From positions 1 to 64,000 of the forward strand of contig NZ_MJIL01000101.1 of the NCBI RefSeq assembly GCF_001939735.1: a DNA stretch of 64,000 nucleotides, given 5' to 3'. This DNA comes from Photobacterium proteolyticum (GTDB lineage: Bacteria > Pseudomonadota > Gammaproteobacteria > Enterobacterales > Vibrionaceae). The notes beneath the pieces are model-generated. The model worked only from the letters and a program-made list of their open reading frames with translations, did no database searches and was not told where the DNA came from. This document shows, piece after piece, positions 43,020-52,757 of the stretch (position 1 is its first letter; each line of letters starts with the position of its first letter). The translations under genes were made by a program, and so were the position numbers.

Positions 43020-45098
43020 TTAAGCGTATTCAATGACACGTTTAAAAGGCGGTAATGAATCAAGCAGTGCCTTACCGTAGCGACGGCTGATTACCCGGCG
43101 GTCGAGCAGCACGACTCTACCAGAATCCTCTTCTTTGCGCAGTAGGCGTCCTGCTGATTGGATCAGTTTTTTACTGGCCTCCGGTACCGAGATTTGCAGG
43201 AAGGGATTGCCACCCCGGCTTTCAATATACTCGGCATGGGCCTCTTCTACCGGTGAAGTCGGAACGGCGAAGGGGATTTTGGTAATAATTAAATTGGTAA
43301 GTAAATCTCCAGGTAAATCAAGACCTTCAGAAAAGCTGCCGGTACCGAAAAGAATGCTGGATTTACCTTTTTGGCAGTTTTCTTTATGTTTTTTTAGGGT
43401 GAGGTTTCTTGATTCCTCACCTTGTATCAATAGCTCCCACTTGTTTTTCTTCATCAGTGGCCGTAATGCTTCCGCAACCTTGTTCATCTGCCAATATGAC
43501 GAGAACAGCACCAGGCTGGCCTTTTCGCCTTCGAGATATTCCGGCAGGGTTTTGATTAAGAGATCGGTGAACTTGTCGGCCTGCGGTTCAAGCGACATGG
43601 CCGGAATGACCAGACGGGCATTGTTCTGGTAGTCAAACGGTGAAGCCAGTGCCAGAAAGCGTGTGCTCTCTTTCTCAAAGATACCTGCTTGGCGACAGAA
43701 GTAGTCAAATTGGTTCAATGCCCTGAGGGTGGCTGACACTAAAATGGAACCGGCTGCGCGGCTCCAAAGCAGCTGATCCAGCCGATAGCCGACTTCGAGC
43801 GGGGAAACTTCAATGATATAGTCTCCCTCGCGATCGGGGTTTTTCTCTATCCAGCGGGCTAACGGGGCACCCTTGTCCTTGTTGGGTTGGGCCATCAGGG
43901 ACCAGACTTTCTCCAGGTTTTCCAGCCGCTGTAAGTAAAACCCGGACTCGGCAAGTGCCTGCTCTCCCAGCCTGGGAAGTATCTCGTTGTCCTTGGTTCG
44001 CTCGGCGATAAGGTCATGGATTTTTCCTAGTGACTGTAATGCCTTCTTGCTGGCTTCTTTGCAGCTTTTCGCTTCCTCGACTAGCCAACTGGGAAGTTCA
44101 CCGTGTTCAAATCGATAAATGCCGTCCTGGTTAAACTGGGCCGGGTCGATATTGGCCGCAATTTGCCTTAGTGACGGTATCAAATGGCTGATGGTTTCAT
44201 TGAGGTTGGTTTGGAAACGCCCCGATTTCTTATAATCCGCCAGCTCAGCCAGTTTGCCTACAGATTGGTTGAGTTTCTCCAGCCAGTTGGCCGCACCTTT
44301 GAGGCTGGCTGCTGCCGAGGAGAAGTCTCTGGCCACTTGAGGTAGGTGATGGGCTTCATCAATGACATAAATGGTTTGCTCGGGCTCTGGCAGGATAATA
44401 CCGCCGCCAAGCTCGATATCGGCCATCAGCAATGCATGGTTGGCCACAATGACATCGGCTTTTTCAAGGTGTTCGCGAGCCTTGGCAAATGGGCAGCTGC
44501 GGTGCTTGGGGAGCCCGGCATGGCAACTGTGCTTGTCAGCGACGATTTGTTGCCAGACGCGATCAGGAACAGCCGTTGGCCAGCTGTCACGGTCACCGTC
44601 CCATTTCCGCGTTTCAACTGCTTTCAGCATCCGCTTCAAAAGTTCTAAATCTGACTTTTTAGGTTTTTCTTCCCACAGCGCAACCTGTTGATCAGTATCG
44701 GTAATACAGCATGCTTCTAGCTTATGGGTACAGCAGTATCGTTGCCTGCCCTTGGCTAGGATAAAGCTGAACTCTTTAGGAAAAATTTGATTAAACAGTG
44801 GTAGATCTTTGTTGATGAGCTGTTCCTGAAGTGCCACCGTTGCGGTTGAGATCAGTATTTTCTTGTTATTGAACAGCGCAAAAGGGATACCGCCCAACAG
44901 ATATGACAGAGATTTACCGATCCCTGTACCGGCTTCTGCTACCAGCATACGGTGTTTGGGGTGGTATTCGCCTGCCAGTGTTTTGGCTATTTCAGCAACC
45001 AGATAATTCTGTGCGCGTCTGGGAATAAAGTTATCTAGCTGGGCTCCCAGGTTCTCATAGCATTGTTTGATATCACTTTTTATCTGGCTGTGTAACAT
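43020..45098 (-). CDS. dinG: ATP-dependent DNA helicase DinG
   Basis: A 692-residue XPD-like superfamily 2 helicase. Walker A is A-G-T-G-I-G-K-S-L-S-Y near 59 and the DEAH box I-D-E-A-H-H-L near 243. The four Fe-S cysteines are spread over R-Y-C-C-T-H (about 118) and S-C-H-A-G-L-P-K-H-R-S-C-P-F (about 192-205). V-S-A-T-L-R-A-L and Q-S-A-G-R-L-L-R are motifs III and VI. DinG unwinds 5'-to-3' and resolves R-loops and D-loops. It heads the TSUP-priC-HDAC gene run. Confidence 0.92.
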   Translation of the reverse strand: MLHSQIKSDIKQCYENLGAQLDNFIPRRAQNYLVAEIAKTLAGEYHPKHRMLVAEAGTGIGKSLSYLLGGIPFALFNNKKILISTATVALQEQLINKDLPLFNQIFPKEFSFILAKGRQRYCCTHKLEACCITDTDQQVALWEEKPKKSDLELLKRMLKAVETRKWDGDRDSWPTAVPDRVWQQIVADKHSCHAGLPKHRSCPFAKAREHLEKADVIVANHALLMADIELGGGIILPEPEQTIYVIDEAHHLPQVARDFSSAAASLKGAANWLEKLNQSVGKLAELADYKKSGRFQTNLNETISHLIPSLRQIAANIDPAQFNQDGIYRFEHGELPSWLVEEAKSCKEASKKALQSLGKIHDLIAERTKDNEILPRLGEQALAESGFYLQRLENLEKVWSLMAQPNKDKGAPLARWIEKNPDREGDYIIEVSPLEVGYRLDQLLWSRAAGSILVSATLRALNQFDYFCRQAGIFEKESTRFLALASPFDYQNNARLVIPAMSLEPQADKFTDLLIKTLPEYLEGEKASLVLFSSYWQMNKVAEALRPLMKKNKWELLIQGEESRNLTLKKHKENCQKGKSSILFGTGSFSEGLDLPGDLLTNLIITKIPFAVPTSPVEEAHAEYIESRGGNPFLQISVPEASKKLIQSAGRLLRKEEDSGRVVLLDRRVISRRYGKALLDSLPPFKRVIEYA

Positions 45099-45633
45099 AA
45101 CTGAAACTTAATAAGGACAGGGAGTGGCATTATAGCACGAACCTCTAAATGTGAGCGGTAACGTGTTCTGAACAAATTTATAAAAAAATGAGATCTTAGT
45201 CACGAAATAAGATTGAACCTAAACTGAACGGCTTAGCTAGTTGTTTATAAACAAGGGATTAACCACCTAACATGACTCTGTTTAGTGTTTTGTCCTGCTC
45301 AGTGTGGTTTTTTTATTGTTTTTAGGTTTTTTGTGTTGTTTTTTGTTTGGCGTGAAAAAATGGCAAGACCGTGTTGTGGTGCATATCGATGATGGATAAA
45401 TAGTCAGTGTTGATGGTAAGTTTTTGATTTTGTTGTTTTTTGAGTTTTTTTGATGTTCTTTTTAGATGATTTGACACAGGGATAAATGTTCTGTCAGGAT
45501 GAGCCCACAAGTTACTTACCTTCGGTTTTTATCTTTCTTTATGTTATGAGGGGATTAGAAGCCGGAGGAATATAAAGAAAAGGAATTCTGAAAACAGGAA
45601 TTCCAGTCTAAATAAGAAAAGGCAGTGGATATC
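45099..45633. other. Long upstream region of the porin gene
   Basis: This 535-bp gap between dinG and the porin carries a perfect dyad TTGTTTATAAACAA at 45241-45254 and a stretch from about 45300 to 45470 very rich in T on the plus strand (TTTTTTGTG, TGTTGTTTTTTG). A 62-codon minus-strand frame there is an artefact of the T-rich DNA. A long regulated leader is likely for an outer-membrane porin. Confidence 0.5.
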
Positions 45634-46611
45634 ATGAAAAAGACACTTCTAGCACTATCAGTACTAGCAGCTGGTTCTGCGCAAGCAGGCATCAACCTAT
45701 ATGACGCAGATGGCGTTCTAGTTGACCTTTCAGCAGCAGCTGAAGTTCAGTACCTTCAGCCAATCCAGAAAGATACTTCAAATGCTGATGCTGGTTTTCA
45801 CTTAGATGATGGTGACCTAGCACTGAACACAACTATTGCAGTTACTGACTCGCTAAACGCTGTTGGTGGTATTGCGTTTGCGTTCGAGAAAAGCGAAACA
45901 ACTAACGATGAACTATGGGTTGGTCTTGGCGGTGATTTCGGTACGCTAACTTTCGGTCGTCAGCTACTACTCACTGATGATGCAGGCGTTGGTAAAGATT
46001 ACGAACTAGGTTTCGAGCAGCTAGATTTCCTAGCTGGTACTGAAGGTTCTGAAACTATCAAGTACGTATTTGACAACGGTCAGTTCTACTTTGGTCTTTC
46101 TCACGACCTTGATGCAGATGCAGATAGCCTTGATGACGCTAAATCTGACTTCCTAAACACTAACGGTACTATCACTGATGGTCGCCTAGGTGCACGTTTC
46201 AACGACTTCGATGTTCGCGCTTACTACTACACTGCAGAAAGCTCAGATTTGGCTGATGCTGCAGATCAGTTCGAAGTTGATGGCTTCAACCTTGAAGGTG
46301 AGTACGTAATGGGTGCATTTGCATTTTCTGCTTCTTACGGTAACGTAGAGCAGAAGAAAGCTGGTGTAACGACTGTTGATGTTGACCTGATTGAACTTGC
46401 TGGTTCATACACTATGGGCAAAAACACCTTTGCTCTAGGTTATAACCGTGCAGACGACTCTGCTGATGATGATACAGTTGACAACATCTATGCTAACGTA
46501 ACTCACAAACTACACAGCAACGTGAAAGTATATGGTGAGCTTGGTTGGGCTGATGCTGATAAATCTGACCTAGATGTAGGTTACCTAGTTGGTATGGAAG
46601 TACTATTCTAA
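45634..46611 (+). CDS. Outer-membrane porin (Vibrio OmpL/OmpH-like)
   Basis: A 325-residue general porin. The signal peptide M-K-K-T-L-L-A-L-S-V-L-A-A-G-S-A-Q-A is followed by acidic beta strands such as G-G-D-F-G-T-L-T-F-G-R-Q (the porin hallmark), and the protein ends in M-E-V-L-F with terminal Phe. The start at 45634 was preferred to a GTG at 45625 because AAGG lies upstream and the signal peptide begins there. Codons are strongly biased to CTA, GGT, CGT, AAC and TTC, as in very highly expressed genes of this genome, and unlike the second porin at 53250. Confidence 0.9.
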   Translation: MKKTLLALSVLAAGSAQAGINLYDADGVLVDLSAAAEVQYLQPIQKDTSNADAGFHLDDGDLALNTTIAVTDSLNAVGGIAFAFEKSETTNDELWVGLGGDFGTLTFGRQLLLTDDAGVGKDYELGFEQLDFLAGTEGSETIKYVFDNGQFYFGLSHDLDADADSLDDAKSDFLNTNGTITDGRLGARFNDFDVRAYYYTAESSDLADAADQFEVDGFNLEGEYVMGAFAFSASYGNVEQKKAGVTTVDVDLIELAGSYTMGKNTFALGYNRADDSADDDTVDNIYANVTHKLHSNVKVYGELGWADADKSDLDVGYLVGMEVLF

Positions 46612-46633
46612 GGTTGACTTAATCTAAGAATAT

Positions 46634-46660
46634 AAAAAGCCGCCTTTTAGGCGGCTTTTT
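46634..46660 (+). terminator. Rho-independent terminator after the porin
   Basis: AAAAAGCCGCC (46634-46644), loop TTTTA and GGCGGCTTTTT (46650-46660) form a perfect 11-bp stem with built-in T tract. Confidence 0.9.
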
Positions 46661-46701
46661 GTTATCTTAAAGCGTGAGTTTAAATTGAAGTAGGGAAAGA
46701 A

Positions 46702-47340
46702 ATGAAAAAGTTAGTCGCTGCTGCGTTGTTGGTATTGCCGTTTAGCCTTCAGGCTGCCACGTTGTCAACGGGTCCAAATATTGAGCTTTTAGTTATCGAT
46801 GGCAAGAAAGTCGATTCCTCATTTTGGTCTCAGACTGAAAGTGTCGACTTGGCACCAGGTAAGCATCAGGTTGTTGTTCGTTTTGATGGTGAGTTAAAAA
46901 GTGGCTCGAAATCCAAAATGTATACTACACGCCCTTATCTGTTTGAACTGAACGTGCCGGATGAAAACGCAACAATCGTGCTTCCACTCCTGACAAGCTT
47001 AACTCAGGCTAAATCGCATTTTGAGCGAGGTCCCGAATGGCAGCTGGAGCTAGAAAGCGGTGCTATGCGGACTTTGGAATACGTTGAACTACAGGGTAAA
47101 GGTTTTGCTGCCTTCAGTAATATGGAAAAACTGGTTGCCGACTACAACCGCCAGCATGGGATCACTTTTGAGCAAGGTTATGCCGTTGATCTTGAGAAAG
47201 CGACAGTCGAAGTGAGTGAGCAGGGCGAAGTGACGATCTCAGGTGATGCTTTGGCACAGTTGAAACTCTGGTACAGCAAGGCTGATGCAGAAGAAAAAGC
47301 TGCCTTCTATCAGTGGGCAAAAGCACAAGATGCGCAGTGA
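46702..47340 (+). CDS. Exported DUF2057/UPF0319 (YccT-like) protein
   Basis: A 212-residue periplasmic protein with signal peptide [42 protein letters not shown] and [11 protein letters not shown] are the family's motifs. The role is poorly known; the E. coli relative affects curli assembly. It follows the porin terminator by 41 bases with a GGGAAAG site before the ATG. Confidence 0.85.
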   Translation: MKKLVAAALLVLPFSLQAATLSTGPNIELLVIDGKKVDSSFWSQTESVDLAPGKHQVVVRFDGELKSGSKSKMYTTRPYLFELNVPDENATIVLPLLTSLTQAKSHFERGPEWQLELESGAMRTLEYVELQGKGFAAFSNMEKLVADYNRQHGITFEQGYAVDLEKATVEVSEQGEVTISGDALAQLKLWYSKADAEEKAAFYQWAKAQDAQ

Positions 47341-47450
47341 GCGCTAACTGTTTATCGCTAGCTAGCGCAACGTATAGCTAGCTAAGCTGATTGCGGGATG
47401 ACGAGCCAACCGCCTTTGGTGGCTGTTATGTTCTATCCCGCCAATTTAAG

Positions 47451-47816
47451 TTACTGATCATGGTGATAGCGGCTATGGGCGCGGCATGAGTGACATCGCG
47501 GCTGAGCCGGGTCAGCCTGAAGTTCTTCGAGTTCAATTTCTTCCTCACAGTCTACACACAGCCCATACATGCCCAGTTTGATTGAGCAGACGGCAGCATC
47601 GACTTTTTCCATTTTCATCGCCAAATCAAACAGGTTTGGAATGAATGAGGATTTTGCCATCACGATAAGCTCATTGAGATCGGCCTGCTCAATGGCTGTC
47701 GCCGAAGGGACAAGAGTATTTAGCAGCATTTCATGCTTAAGCTCTTTGGCTAACTGAGTATGTTCCTGCTCCAAATGCTCTATTAGCTGTTGGTAAGTGC
47801 GCTCTGACGTTGTCAT
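47451..47816 (-). CDS. DksA/TraR-type zinc-finger protein
   Basis: A 121-residue protein with a long helical hairpin (residues 1-80) and a C4 zinc finger, C-V-D-C (about 86-89) and C-H-S-C (about 107-110). This is the DksA/TraR layout, shorter than true DksA (about 150). Such proteins modulate RNA polymerase, but the acidic tip residues of DksA cannot be recognised here. It is a stand-alone gene convergent with the DUF2057 gene. Confidence 0.8.
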   Translation of the reverse strand: MTTSERTYQQLIEHLEQEHTQLAKELKHEMLLNTLVPSATAIEQADLNELIVMAKSSFIPNLFDLAMKMEKVDAAVCSIKLGMYGLCVDCEEEIELEELQADPAQPRCHSCRAHSRYHHDQ

Positions 47817-48043
47817 ATCTCGGTATTATGTTTATAAGTGATAAATTTAGTCTAAGACGGTTTGATAGTTTGATTGTGATTTGAATCAAACCTTTATAGA
47901 GTAATGGACAGAATAACCCTAATTTCCATCGGTTTTTGTCGCTTTCCTGATCCGCTATAGTGACTTTCGCTCAAGATCGGCGGCCAAAGAAGCTGCGGAC
48001 AACAAGCAAGTCAGCTATATATACTCTATAAAGGAAGCGTACC

Positions 48044-48160
48044 ATGGAACACGGTTTTAAAGACCCGTATAGTTTTAAATATTTTGTTGGTTTTCTCGTT
48101 GCACTGGCACTGCCAACACTACCGGCAAGTTTAACCTGGTTGGGAATATTGAGCCTATAG
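48044..48160 (+). CDS. Small membrane protein, 38 residues
   Basis: AAAGGA is spaced 7-8 bases before an ATG that opens a 38-residue frame ending TAG at 48160. The N terminus is polar (M-E-H-G-F-K-D-P-Y-S-F-K-Y) and the rest is one hydrophobic helix (F-V-G-F-L-V-A-L-A-L-P-T-L-P). The ribosome binding site and single helix support a real small protein. It lies 54 bases before ybaN on the same strand. The family was not recognised. Confidence 0.5.
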   Translation: MEHGFKDPYSFKYFVGFLVALALPTLPASLTWLGILSL

Positions 48161-48214
48161 TATCAGTTACTGGTACATTGGTTGGTATTCTATCCTGACC
48201 GGTAAGGAAGGGGG

Positions 48215-48622
48215 ATGAAAAACATCATTAAACGAGCCATCTTGTTAAGTGTTGGCTGGTTGTGTGTTGTTCTCGGTGTCTTGGGCATTTTTCTGCCTTT
48301 GCTGCCGACGACCCCTTTTTTGCTGCTGGCCAGCGCCTGTTTTATGCGTGGCTCGCCCCGCCTCAGCCGCTGGCTCCATCAACATCCGTACTTCGGTCCG
48401 GTTCTGCAAAACTGGCATGATAACAGAGCCGTCTCAAGAACGGTCAAGCGTCGGGCTAATATCACCATAGTGCTCAGCTTTTCCCTGTCTGTTTATCTGG
48501 TGCCCTTGTTATGGCATAAGGTGATGCTGATGGGGATGGCTACTTTGTTGCTGGTTTGGTTCAACCGGTTGCCGGTGGTAGACAATTCACGTTTTTCAAA
48601 TGCGTCTGTGGGTAATAAGTAA
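48215..48622 (+). CDS. ybaN: YbaN-like inner-membrane protein (DUF454)
   Basis: A 135-residue membrane protein. The family signature G-I-F-L-P-L-L-P-T-T-P-F-L-L-L-A-S-A-C-F-x-R-G-S-P-R (24-48) is followed by H-P-Y-F-G-P and two later helices. The function is unknown. As in E. coli, it lies next to apt. AAGGAAGGGG precedes the ATG. Confidence 0.9.
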   Translation: MKNIIKRAILLSVGWLCVVLGVLGIFLPLLPTTPFLLLASACFMRGSPRLSRWLHQHPYFGPVLQNWHDNRAVSRTVKRRANITIVLSFSLSVYLVPLLWHKVMLMGMATLLLVWFNRLPVVDNSRFSNASVGNK

Positions 48623-48823
48623 GTCGTTGCTGACGAGCCCTGCGAGATGTAAACGATATCTATTGATTCATGACAAAGAACCCTTGGTATTAGTTGCTCC
48701 CGCCTGTGAAAATCAATACTATTTGCTCCGGAATTTATTTGCCTGCTGCCGAGGTTTGTCCCTGCGCCAGGCTTTTTAATAAGCGCTACAGCACTTGCGT
48801 AAGATGGTGCACGGAAAACGATT

Positions 48824-49369
48824 ATGACTCAAGAAAAACTAGCTTTGATCAAGCGTAGCATTAAATCTATCCCGGACTACCCGAAGCCAGGTATTTTGTT
48901 CCGGGATATTACCAGCTTGATGGAAGACCCAGCAGCTTATAGTGCAACGATGCAAGTGCTGATCGAGCAGTACAAAAACAAAGGTATTACGAAAGTCATC
49001 GGTACTGAGGCGCGCGGCTTTTTGTTCGGTGCCCCGCTGGCGCTAGAGCTGGGTGTCGGCTTTGTGCCAGTTCGCAAGCCTGGCAAGCTGCCTCGTGAGG
49101 TGATCGGTGAAAGCTATGAGCTTGAATACGGTCAGGACACGCTAGAGATCCATGTCGATGCGATTAGCGAAGGTGATAAGGTACTGTTGGTTGATGATTT
49201 GCTGGCTACCGGCGGCACCATTGAAGCGACAACCAAGCTGGTTCGCCGTTTGGGCGGTGTGGTTGAAGATGCCGCATTTGTGATCAATCTGCCTGAGCTG
49301 GGTGGCGCAGAACGTTTGGAAGGCATTGGCCTTAACGTATACAGCATCTGTGACTTTGACGGTCACTAA
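48824..49369 (+). CDS. apt: Adenine phosphoribosyltransferase
   Basis: A 181-residue cytoplasmic salvage enzyme that makes AMP from adenine and PRPP. F-R-D-I-T-S-L near 27, [12 protein letters not shown] near 60, and the PRPP loop [13 protein letters not shown] near 123-135 are the family motifs. Length and order (apt then dnaX) are as in enterobacteria and vibrios. Confidence 0.95.
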   Translation: MTQEKLALIKRSIKSIPDYPKPGILFRDITSLMEDPAAYSATMQVLIEQYKNKGITKVIGTEARGFLFGAPLALELGVGFVPVRKPGKLPREVIGESYELEYGQDTLEIHVDAISEGDKVLLVDDLLATGGTIEATTKLVRRLGGVVEDAAFVINLPELGGAERLEGIGLNVYSICDFDGH

Positions 49370-49483
49370 TCCCTGTAGCCAGTATCAATCTGGCTAATCA
49401 TTGGGCGCTCGCCGTGGCGCCCTCTCGCTCAAAAATCCTCCCTGTGCTAGCATTGAGTTCTTGATTCTGTAAGGTTAGTAAAC

Positions 49484-51757
49484 ATGAGTTATCAGGTTCT
49501 GGCACGGAAATGGCGACCGCATCAATTTGAGGATGTTGTCGGCCAGTCCCATGTCCTGACGGCATTGGCCAATGCACTTGCCCATAACCGTCTTCACCAC
49601 GCCTACTTGTTCAGCGGTACCCGCGGGGTGGGTAAAACGAGCATTGCCCGTATATTTGCCAAAGGCCTGAACTGTGAGCAGGGGGTGACATCCACGCCGT
49701 GCGGCCAGTGCGAGACCTGTCGTGAGATCGACGAAGGCCGTTTTGTCGATTTGCTGGAGATCGATGCGGCATCACGGACCAAAGTCGAAGACACCCGTGA
49801 ACTGCTTGATAACGTTCAGTACAAACCTGCCCGTGGCCGTTTCAAGGTTTATCTGATTGACGAAGTGCACATGCTCTCTCGTCACAGCTTTAATGCATTA
49901 CTGAAAACCCTTGAAGAGCCGCCGGAATACGTCAAGTTTATCTTAGCTACAACCGATCCCCAGAAGTTGCCGGTGACGATTTTGTCGCGCTGCCTGCAGT
50001 TTCACCTAAAGCATTTAGATAATGCCCAAATTCAGTCTCAATTGGAGAAAGTGCTGACTGAAGAGCAGGTGGAGCATGAGCCTAGGGCGTTGAGCTTGCT
50101 GGCCCGAGCTGCAGAAGGCAGTATGCGTGATGCGCTCAGCCTTACCGATCAGGCGATAGCCCTGGGTAATGGCCAGGTTCAGGCTGAATCTGTTTCGGCT
50201 ATGCTGGGCACGCTAAACACTGAGCAGGCGCTGTACTTGCTCGAAGCCATGGCGCAGGGTGAAGCACAGTCTGCGATGGCATGCCTGGAAGAACTGGCGG
50301 GTGTCGGTGTCGAATGGGATAGCCTATTAAGCGAACTAGCAGCCCAGTTGCACCGTGTTGCTATGTACCAGGCATTGCCAGCGTCGTTGGATGATAGCGC
50401 GCCCGATGCCGAGCGTGTTATTGCGCTAAGCAAACACGTATCGCCGCAGGAAGTGCAACTGTGCTATCAGATTGCCTTGCAGGGGCGCCAGGATCTGGCC
50501 TATGCACCTGACGGCCGTACGGGGCTGGAAATGGTGCTGTTGAGAATGCTGGCGTTCCGTCCGCTTTCAGGTCAGGGGAATAGCGCTCAGCCGATTCATG
50601 TGCCAACGACAGAGCCTGTTACGCAGCCCCAGAGAGCGCCACAAGGCCAGCAGGGAATGCAACGGGTGCAGGCTCTGAAGGCGCAGATGAGCGGTGGGCA
50701 ATCACCGGTCCAGTCGCAACCAGTAGCTCCGGTCCAGCAACCGCCACAGCGTAATGCTGTACAGTCTGCGCCGCAAGAGCAGATCCCCCCGTATCCGCAG
50801 GATAGCTATCCTCAGGGCGGAAACCCACAAGGCAACCCAGTGCAAAACGGCCAGTCGCAGAATAGTTACCCGCAACAGGGGAATTCTCAGCTATCAACGG
50901 CTGTACCTCAGCATGCTCCGCAAGGCTATGATGCTGCTATGCAAGAGCCTCGGCAAGAGTCGCGTCAGGAAAGGCCTTCTTCGCAACAGCAGGCTGCTGC
51001 TCAGCCACAGCCGTCATCGGCAGCAACAGGGTTGCTGGCAGCAAGGAACAAGCTGAGAAGCAAGAGCAAGCGCGGCCATGAGGATCTTCCCGCTGCAAAA
51101 AAGACTGAATCGGCGCCAGCTAAAAAAGTCGCAACCAATGTGCTAGACCGAATTGCTACCAAGCACAAGGGTCAGCCAGCTCCGTCTGTCGGAGCATCCG
51201 CGATGCCAGCGCCGGGAGCTGCCGAGAAACCGGTGGGCAAGTCGGATGAAGAATACCGATGGAAGCCAATGGCTCAGCCAGAGCCTGAAGCGGTAAAGCA
51301 GGAAGTGGCACCTGCGACACTGAAGCGCGCGCTAGAGCATGAAAAAACGCCAGAGATGGCGAAATTGCTTGTCAAAGAAGCGGCAAATCAGGATAGTTGG
51401 TCAGATTTAGTGACTAAGCTAAATGTAGGGCGAATGGTCCAGCAATTAGCATTAAATTCAGCGTTTGAGCAACACGATCAGCAAGTGACTTTGTTCTTAC
51501 GCCAGTCTCAACGACATTTAGATAGCCCTAAGGCCAGAGAGCAGTTGGCGCAGGCTATCGGTGAATTGCTTGGTATGGAAATCGAATTATCGATTGAACT
51601 CGGTGAGAAAGGGTGTTCGCCGCTAGAGTGGCGAGAAGGGCTCTATCACCAGAAGCTTGATCAGGCAAAGCAAAGTTTAATGAGTGATCCTAATGTGAAC
51701 TTTATCTGCCAGCGCTTTGCTGCTGTACTTGATGAAGAGAGTATTAGGCCACTGTAA
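49484..51757 (+). CDS. dnaX: DNA polymerase III subunits tau and gamma
   Basis: The full frame gives tau (757 residues), the clamp-loader ATPase that also joins the polymerase and helicase. Walker A is G-T-R-G-V-G-K-T-S (about 45-53). Zinc cysteines are in L-N-C-E-Q, C-G-Q-C-E-T-C, and the sensor region follows F-K-V-Y-L-I-D-E-V-H-M-L. A Gln/Pro-rich linker spans about 385-520. At 51097 the heptamer A-AAA-AAG in the right phase allows a -1 shift to a TGA at 51106, which would make gamma (about 541 residues), as in E. coli. ybaB and recR follow. Confidence 0.95.
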   Translation: MSYQVLARKWRPHQFEDVVGQSHVLTALANALAHNRLHHAYLFSGTRGVGKTSIARIFAKGLNCEQGVTSTPCGQCETCREIDEGRFVDLLEIDAASRTKVEDTRELLDNVQYKPARGRFKVYLIDEVHMLSRHSFNALLKTLEEPPEYVKFILATTDPQKLPVTILSRCLQFHLKHLDNAQIQSQLEKVLTEEQVEHEPRALSLLARAAEGSMRDALSLTDQAIALGNGQVQAESVSAMLGTLNTEQALYLLEAMAQGEAQSAMACLEELAGVGVEWDSLLSELAAQLHRVAMYQALPASLDDSAPDAERVIALSKHVSPQEVQLCYQIALQGRQDLAYAPDGRTGLEMVLLRMLAFRPLSGQGNSAQPIHVPTTEPVTQPQRAPQGQQGMQRVQALKAQMSGGQSPVQSQPVAPVQQPPQRNAVQSAPQEQIPPYPQDSYPQGGNPQGNPVQNGQSQNSYPQQGNSQLSTAVPQHAPQGYDAAMQEPRQESRQERPSSQQQAAAQPQPSSAATGLLAARNKLRSKSKRGHEDLPAAKKTESAPAKKVATNVLDRIATKHKGQPAPSVGASAMPAPGAAEKPVGKSDEEYRWKPMAQPEPEAVKQEVAPATLKRALEHEKTPEMAKLLVKEAANQDSWSDLVTKLNVGRMVQQLALNSAFEQHDQQVTLFLRQSQRHLDSPKAREQLAQAIGELLGMEIELSIELGEKGCSPLEWREGLYHQKLDQAKQSLMSDPNVNFICQRFAAVLDEESIRPL
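51080..51108 (+). promoter_or_regulatory. Programmed -1 frameshift site of dnaX
   Basis: GAGGAT (51080-51085) is an SD-like stimulator 12 bases before the slippery heptamer AAAAAAG (51097-51103), which is read in frame as A AAA AAG. A slip of -1 gives A-K-K-D then TGA at 51106-51108. This is the same heptamer as in E. coli dnaX. The downstream stem-loop is not obvious beyond a GGCGCC palindrome. Confidence 0.8.
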
Positions 51758-51821
51758 TACAGTCGTTTTGTATTACGCTATAGCAAAATGAATTTCAACC
51801 AGACCAATAGAGAGAGAGTAT

Positions 51822-52151
51822 ATGTTTGGTAAAGGTGGTATGGGCAACATGATGAAGCAGGCGCAGCAAATGCAAGAGCGCATGCAAAAGATGCAAGAAG
51901 AAATTGCAAACATGGAAGTCACTGGCGAGTCTGGTGCTGGCCTGGTAAAAGTGACTCTGACTGGTAGCCACAGTGTGCGTCGCGTTGAGCTGGATGAAAG
52001 CTTGATGGAAGACGATAAAGATATGTTGGAAGATTTGATCGCTGCAGCATTTAACGATGCAGCGCGCCGTATCGAAGAAGCACAGAAAGAGAAAATGGCA
52101 AGCGTAACAGGCGGTATGAACCTACCTGCCGGCTTCAAGATGCCATTCTAA
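51822..52151 (+). CDS. ybaB: Nucleoid-associated protein YbaB/EbfC
   Basis: A 109-residue DNA-binding protein: [21 protein letters not shown], then [16 protein letters not shown] and a C terminus of [12 protein letters not shown]. It acts as a dimer on DNA and lies between dnaX and recR as in most gammaproteobacteria. GAGAGAG precedes the ATG. Confidence 0.96.
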   Translation: MFGKGGMGNMMKQAQQMQERMQKMQEEIANMEVTGESGAGLVKVTLTGSHSVRRVELDESLMEDDKDMLEDLIAAAFNDAARRIEEAQKEKMASVTGGMNLPAGFKMPF

Positions 52152-52154
52152 TCA

Positions 52155-52757
52155 ATGCGCACCAGTCAATTACTGGAACAACTGATGGAGGCCTTGCGTT
52201 GTCTGCCTGGGGTTGGCCCCAAGTCGGCTCAGCGTATGGCCTTCAGTTTGTTGCAGCGTAATCGTCAGGGTGGGTTGCAGCTGGCAGATGCCCTGAGTAA
52301 GGCGATGACGGAAATTGGTCACTGCCAGAGCTGTCGTACCTTTACGGAAGAGGATGTGTGTGCGATTTGTGCCAACCCTCGTCGTCAGGAGAACGGGCAG
52401 ATCTGTGTGGTTGAAAGCCCGGCGGATATTGTTGCCGTTGAATCAACGGGGCAGTTTTCGGGGCGTTATTTCGTGCTGATGGGGCATTTATCCCCGCTTG
52501 ACGGTATCGGTCCGTCAGATATTGGCCTCGATACCTTGGAATTTCGCTTGCAGAACGAGCAGATATCAGAGCTTATCCTGGCGACGAATCCGACGGTCGA
52601 GGGCGAGGCAACGGCGCACTATATTGCAGAGCTGTGCAGTGAGTACTCGATCCCAGCTACCCGTATTGCACACGGTGTTCCGGTCGGCGGCGAGCTAGAG
52701 CTTGTTGACGGGACGACATTGTCACACTCCATTGCCGGACGACATAAGCTCTATTAG
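52155..52757 (+). CDS. recR: Recombination protein RecR
   Basis: A 200-residue protein of RecFOR gap repair. [12 protein letters not shown] is the helix-hairpin-helix. The C4 zinc finger is C-Q-S-C-x-x-F-x-x-x-x-x-C-x-I-C near 57-72, and the Toprim domain carries V-V-E-S-P-A-D-I. It begins 3 bases after the ybaB stop, so it is co-transcribed, and a terminator follows. Confidence 0.96.
   Translation: MRTSQLLEQLMEALRCLPGVGPKSAQRMAFSLLQRNRQGGLQLADALSKAMTEIGHCQSCRTFTEEDVCAICANPRRQENGQICVVESPADIVAVESTGQFSGRYFVLMGHLSPLDGIGPSDIGLDTLEFRLQNEQISELILATNPTVEGEATAHYIAELCSEYSIPATRIAHGVPVGGELELVDGTTLSHSIAGRHKLY

Noticed and set aside
45322-45510. 62-codon minus-strand frame in the porin upstream region
   Set aside because: Lys/Thr-rich product caused by T-rich DNA; no ribosome binding site.
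47341-47450. GCTAGCTAGC repeats between the DUF2057 and DksA-like genes as a mobile repeat
   Set aside because: Short and not seen elsewhere in the window; probably a simple bidirectional hairpin.
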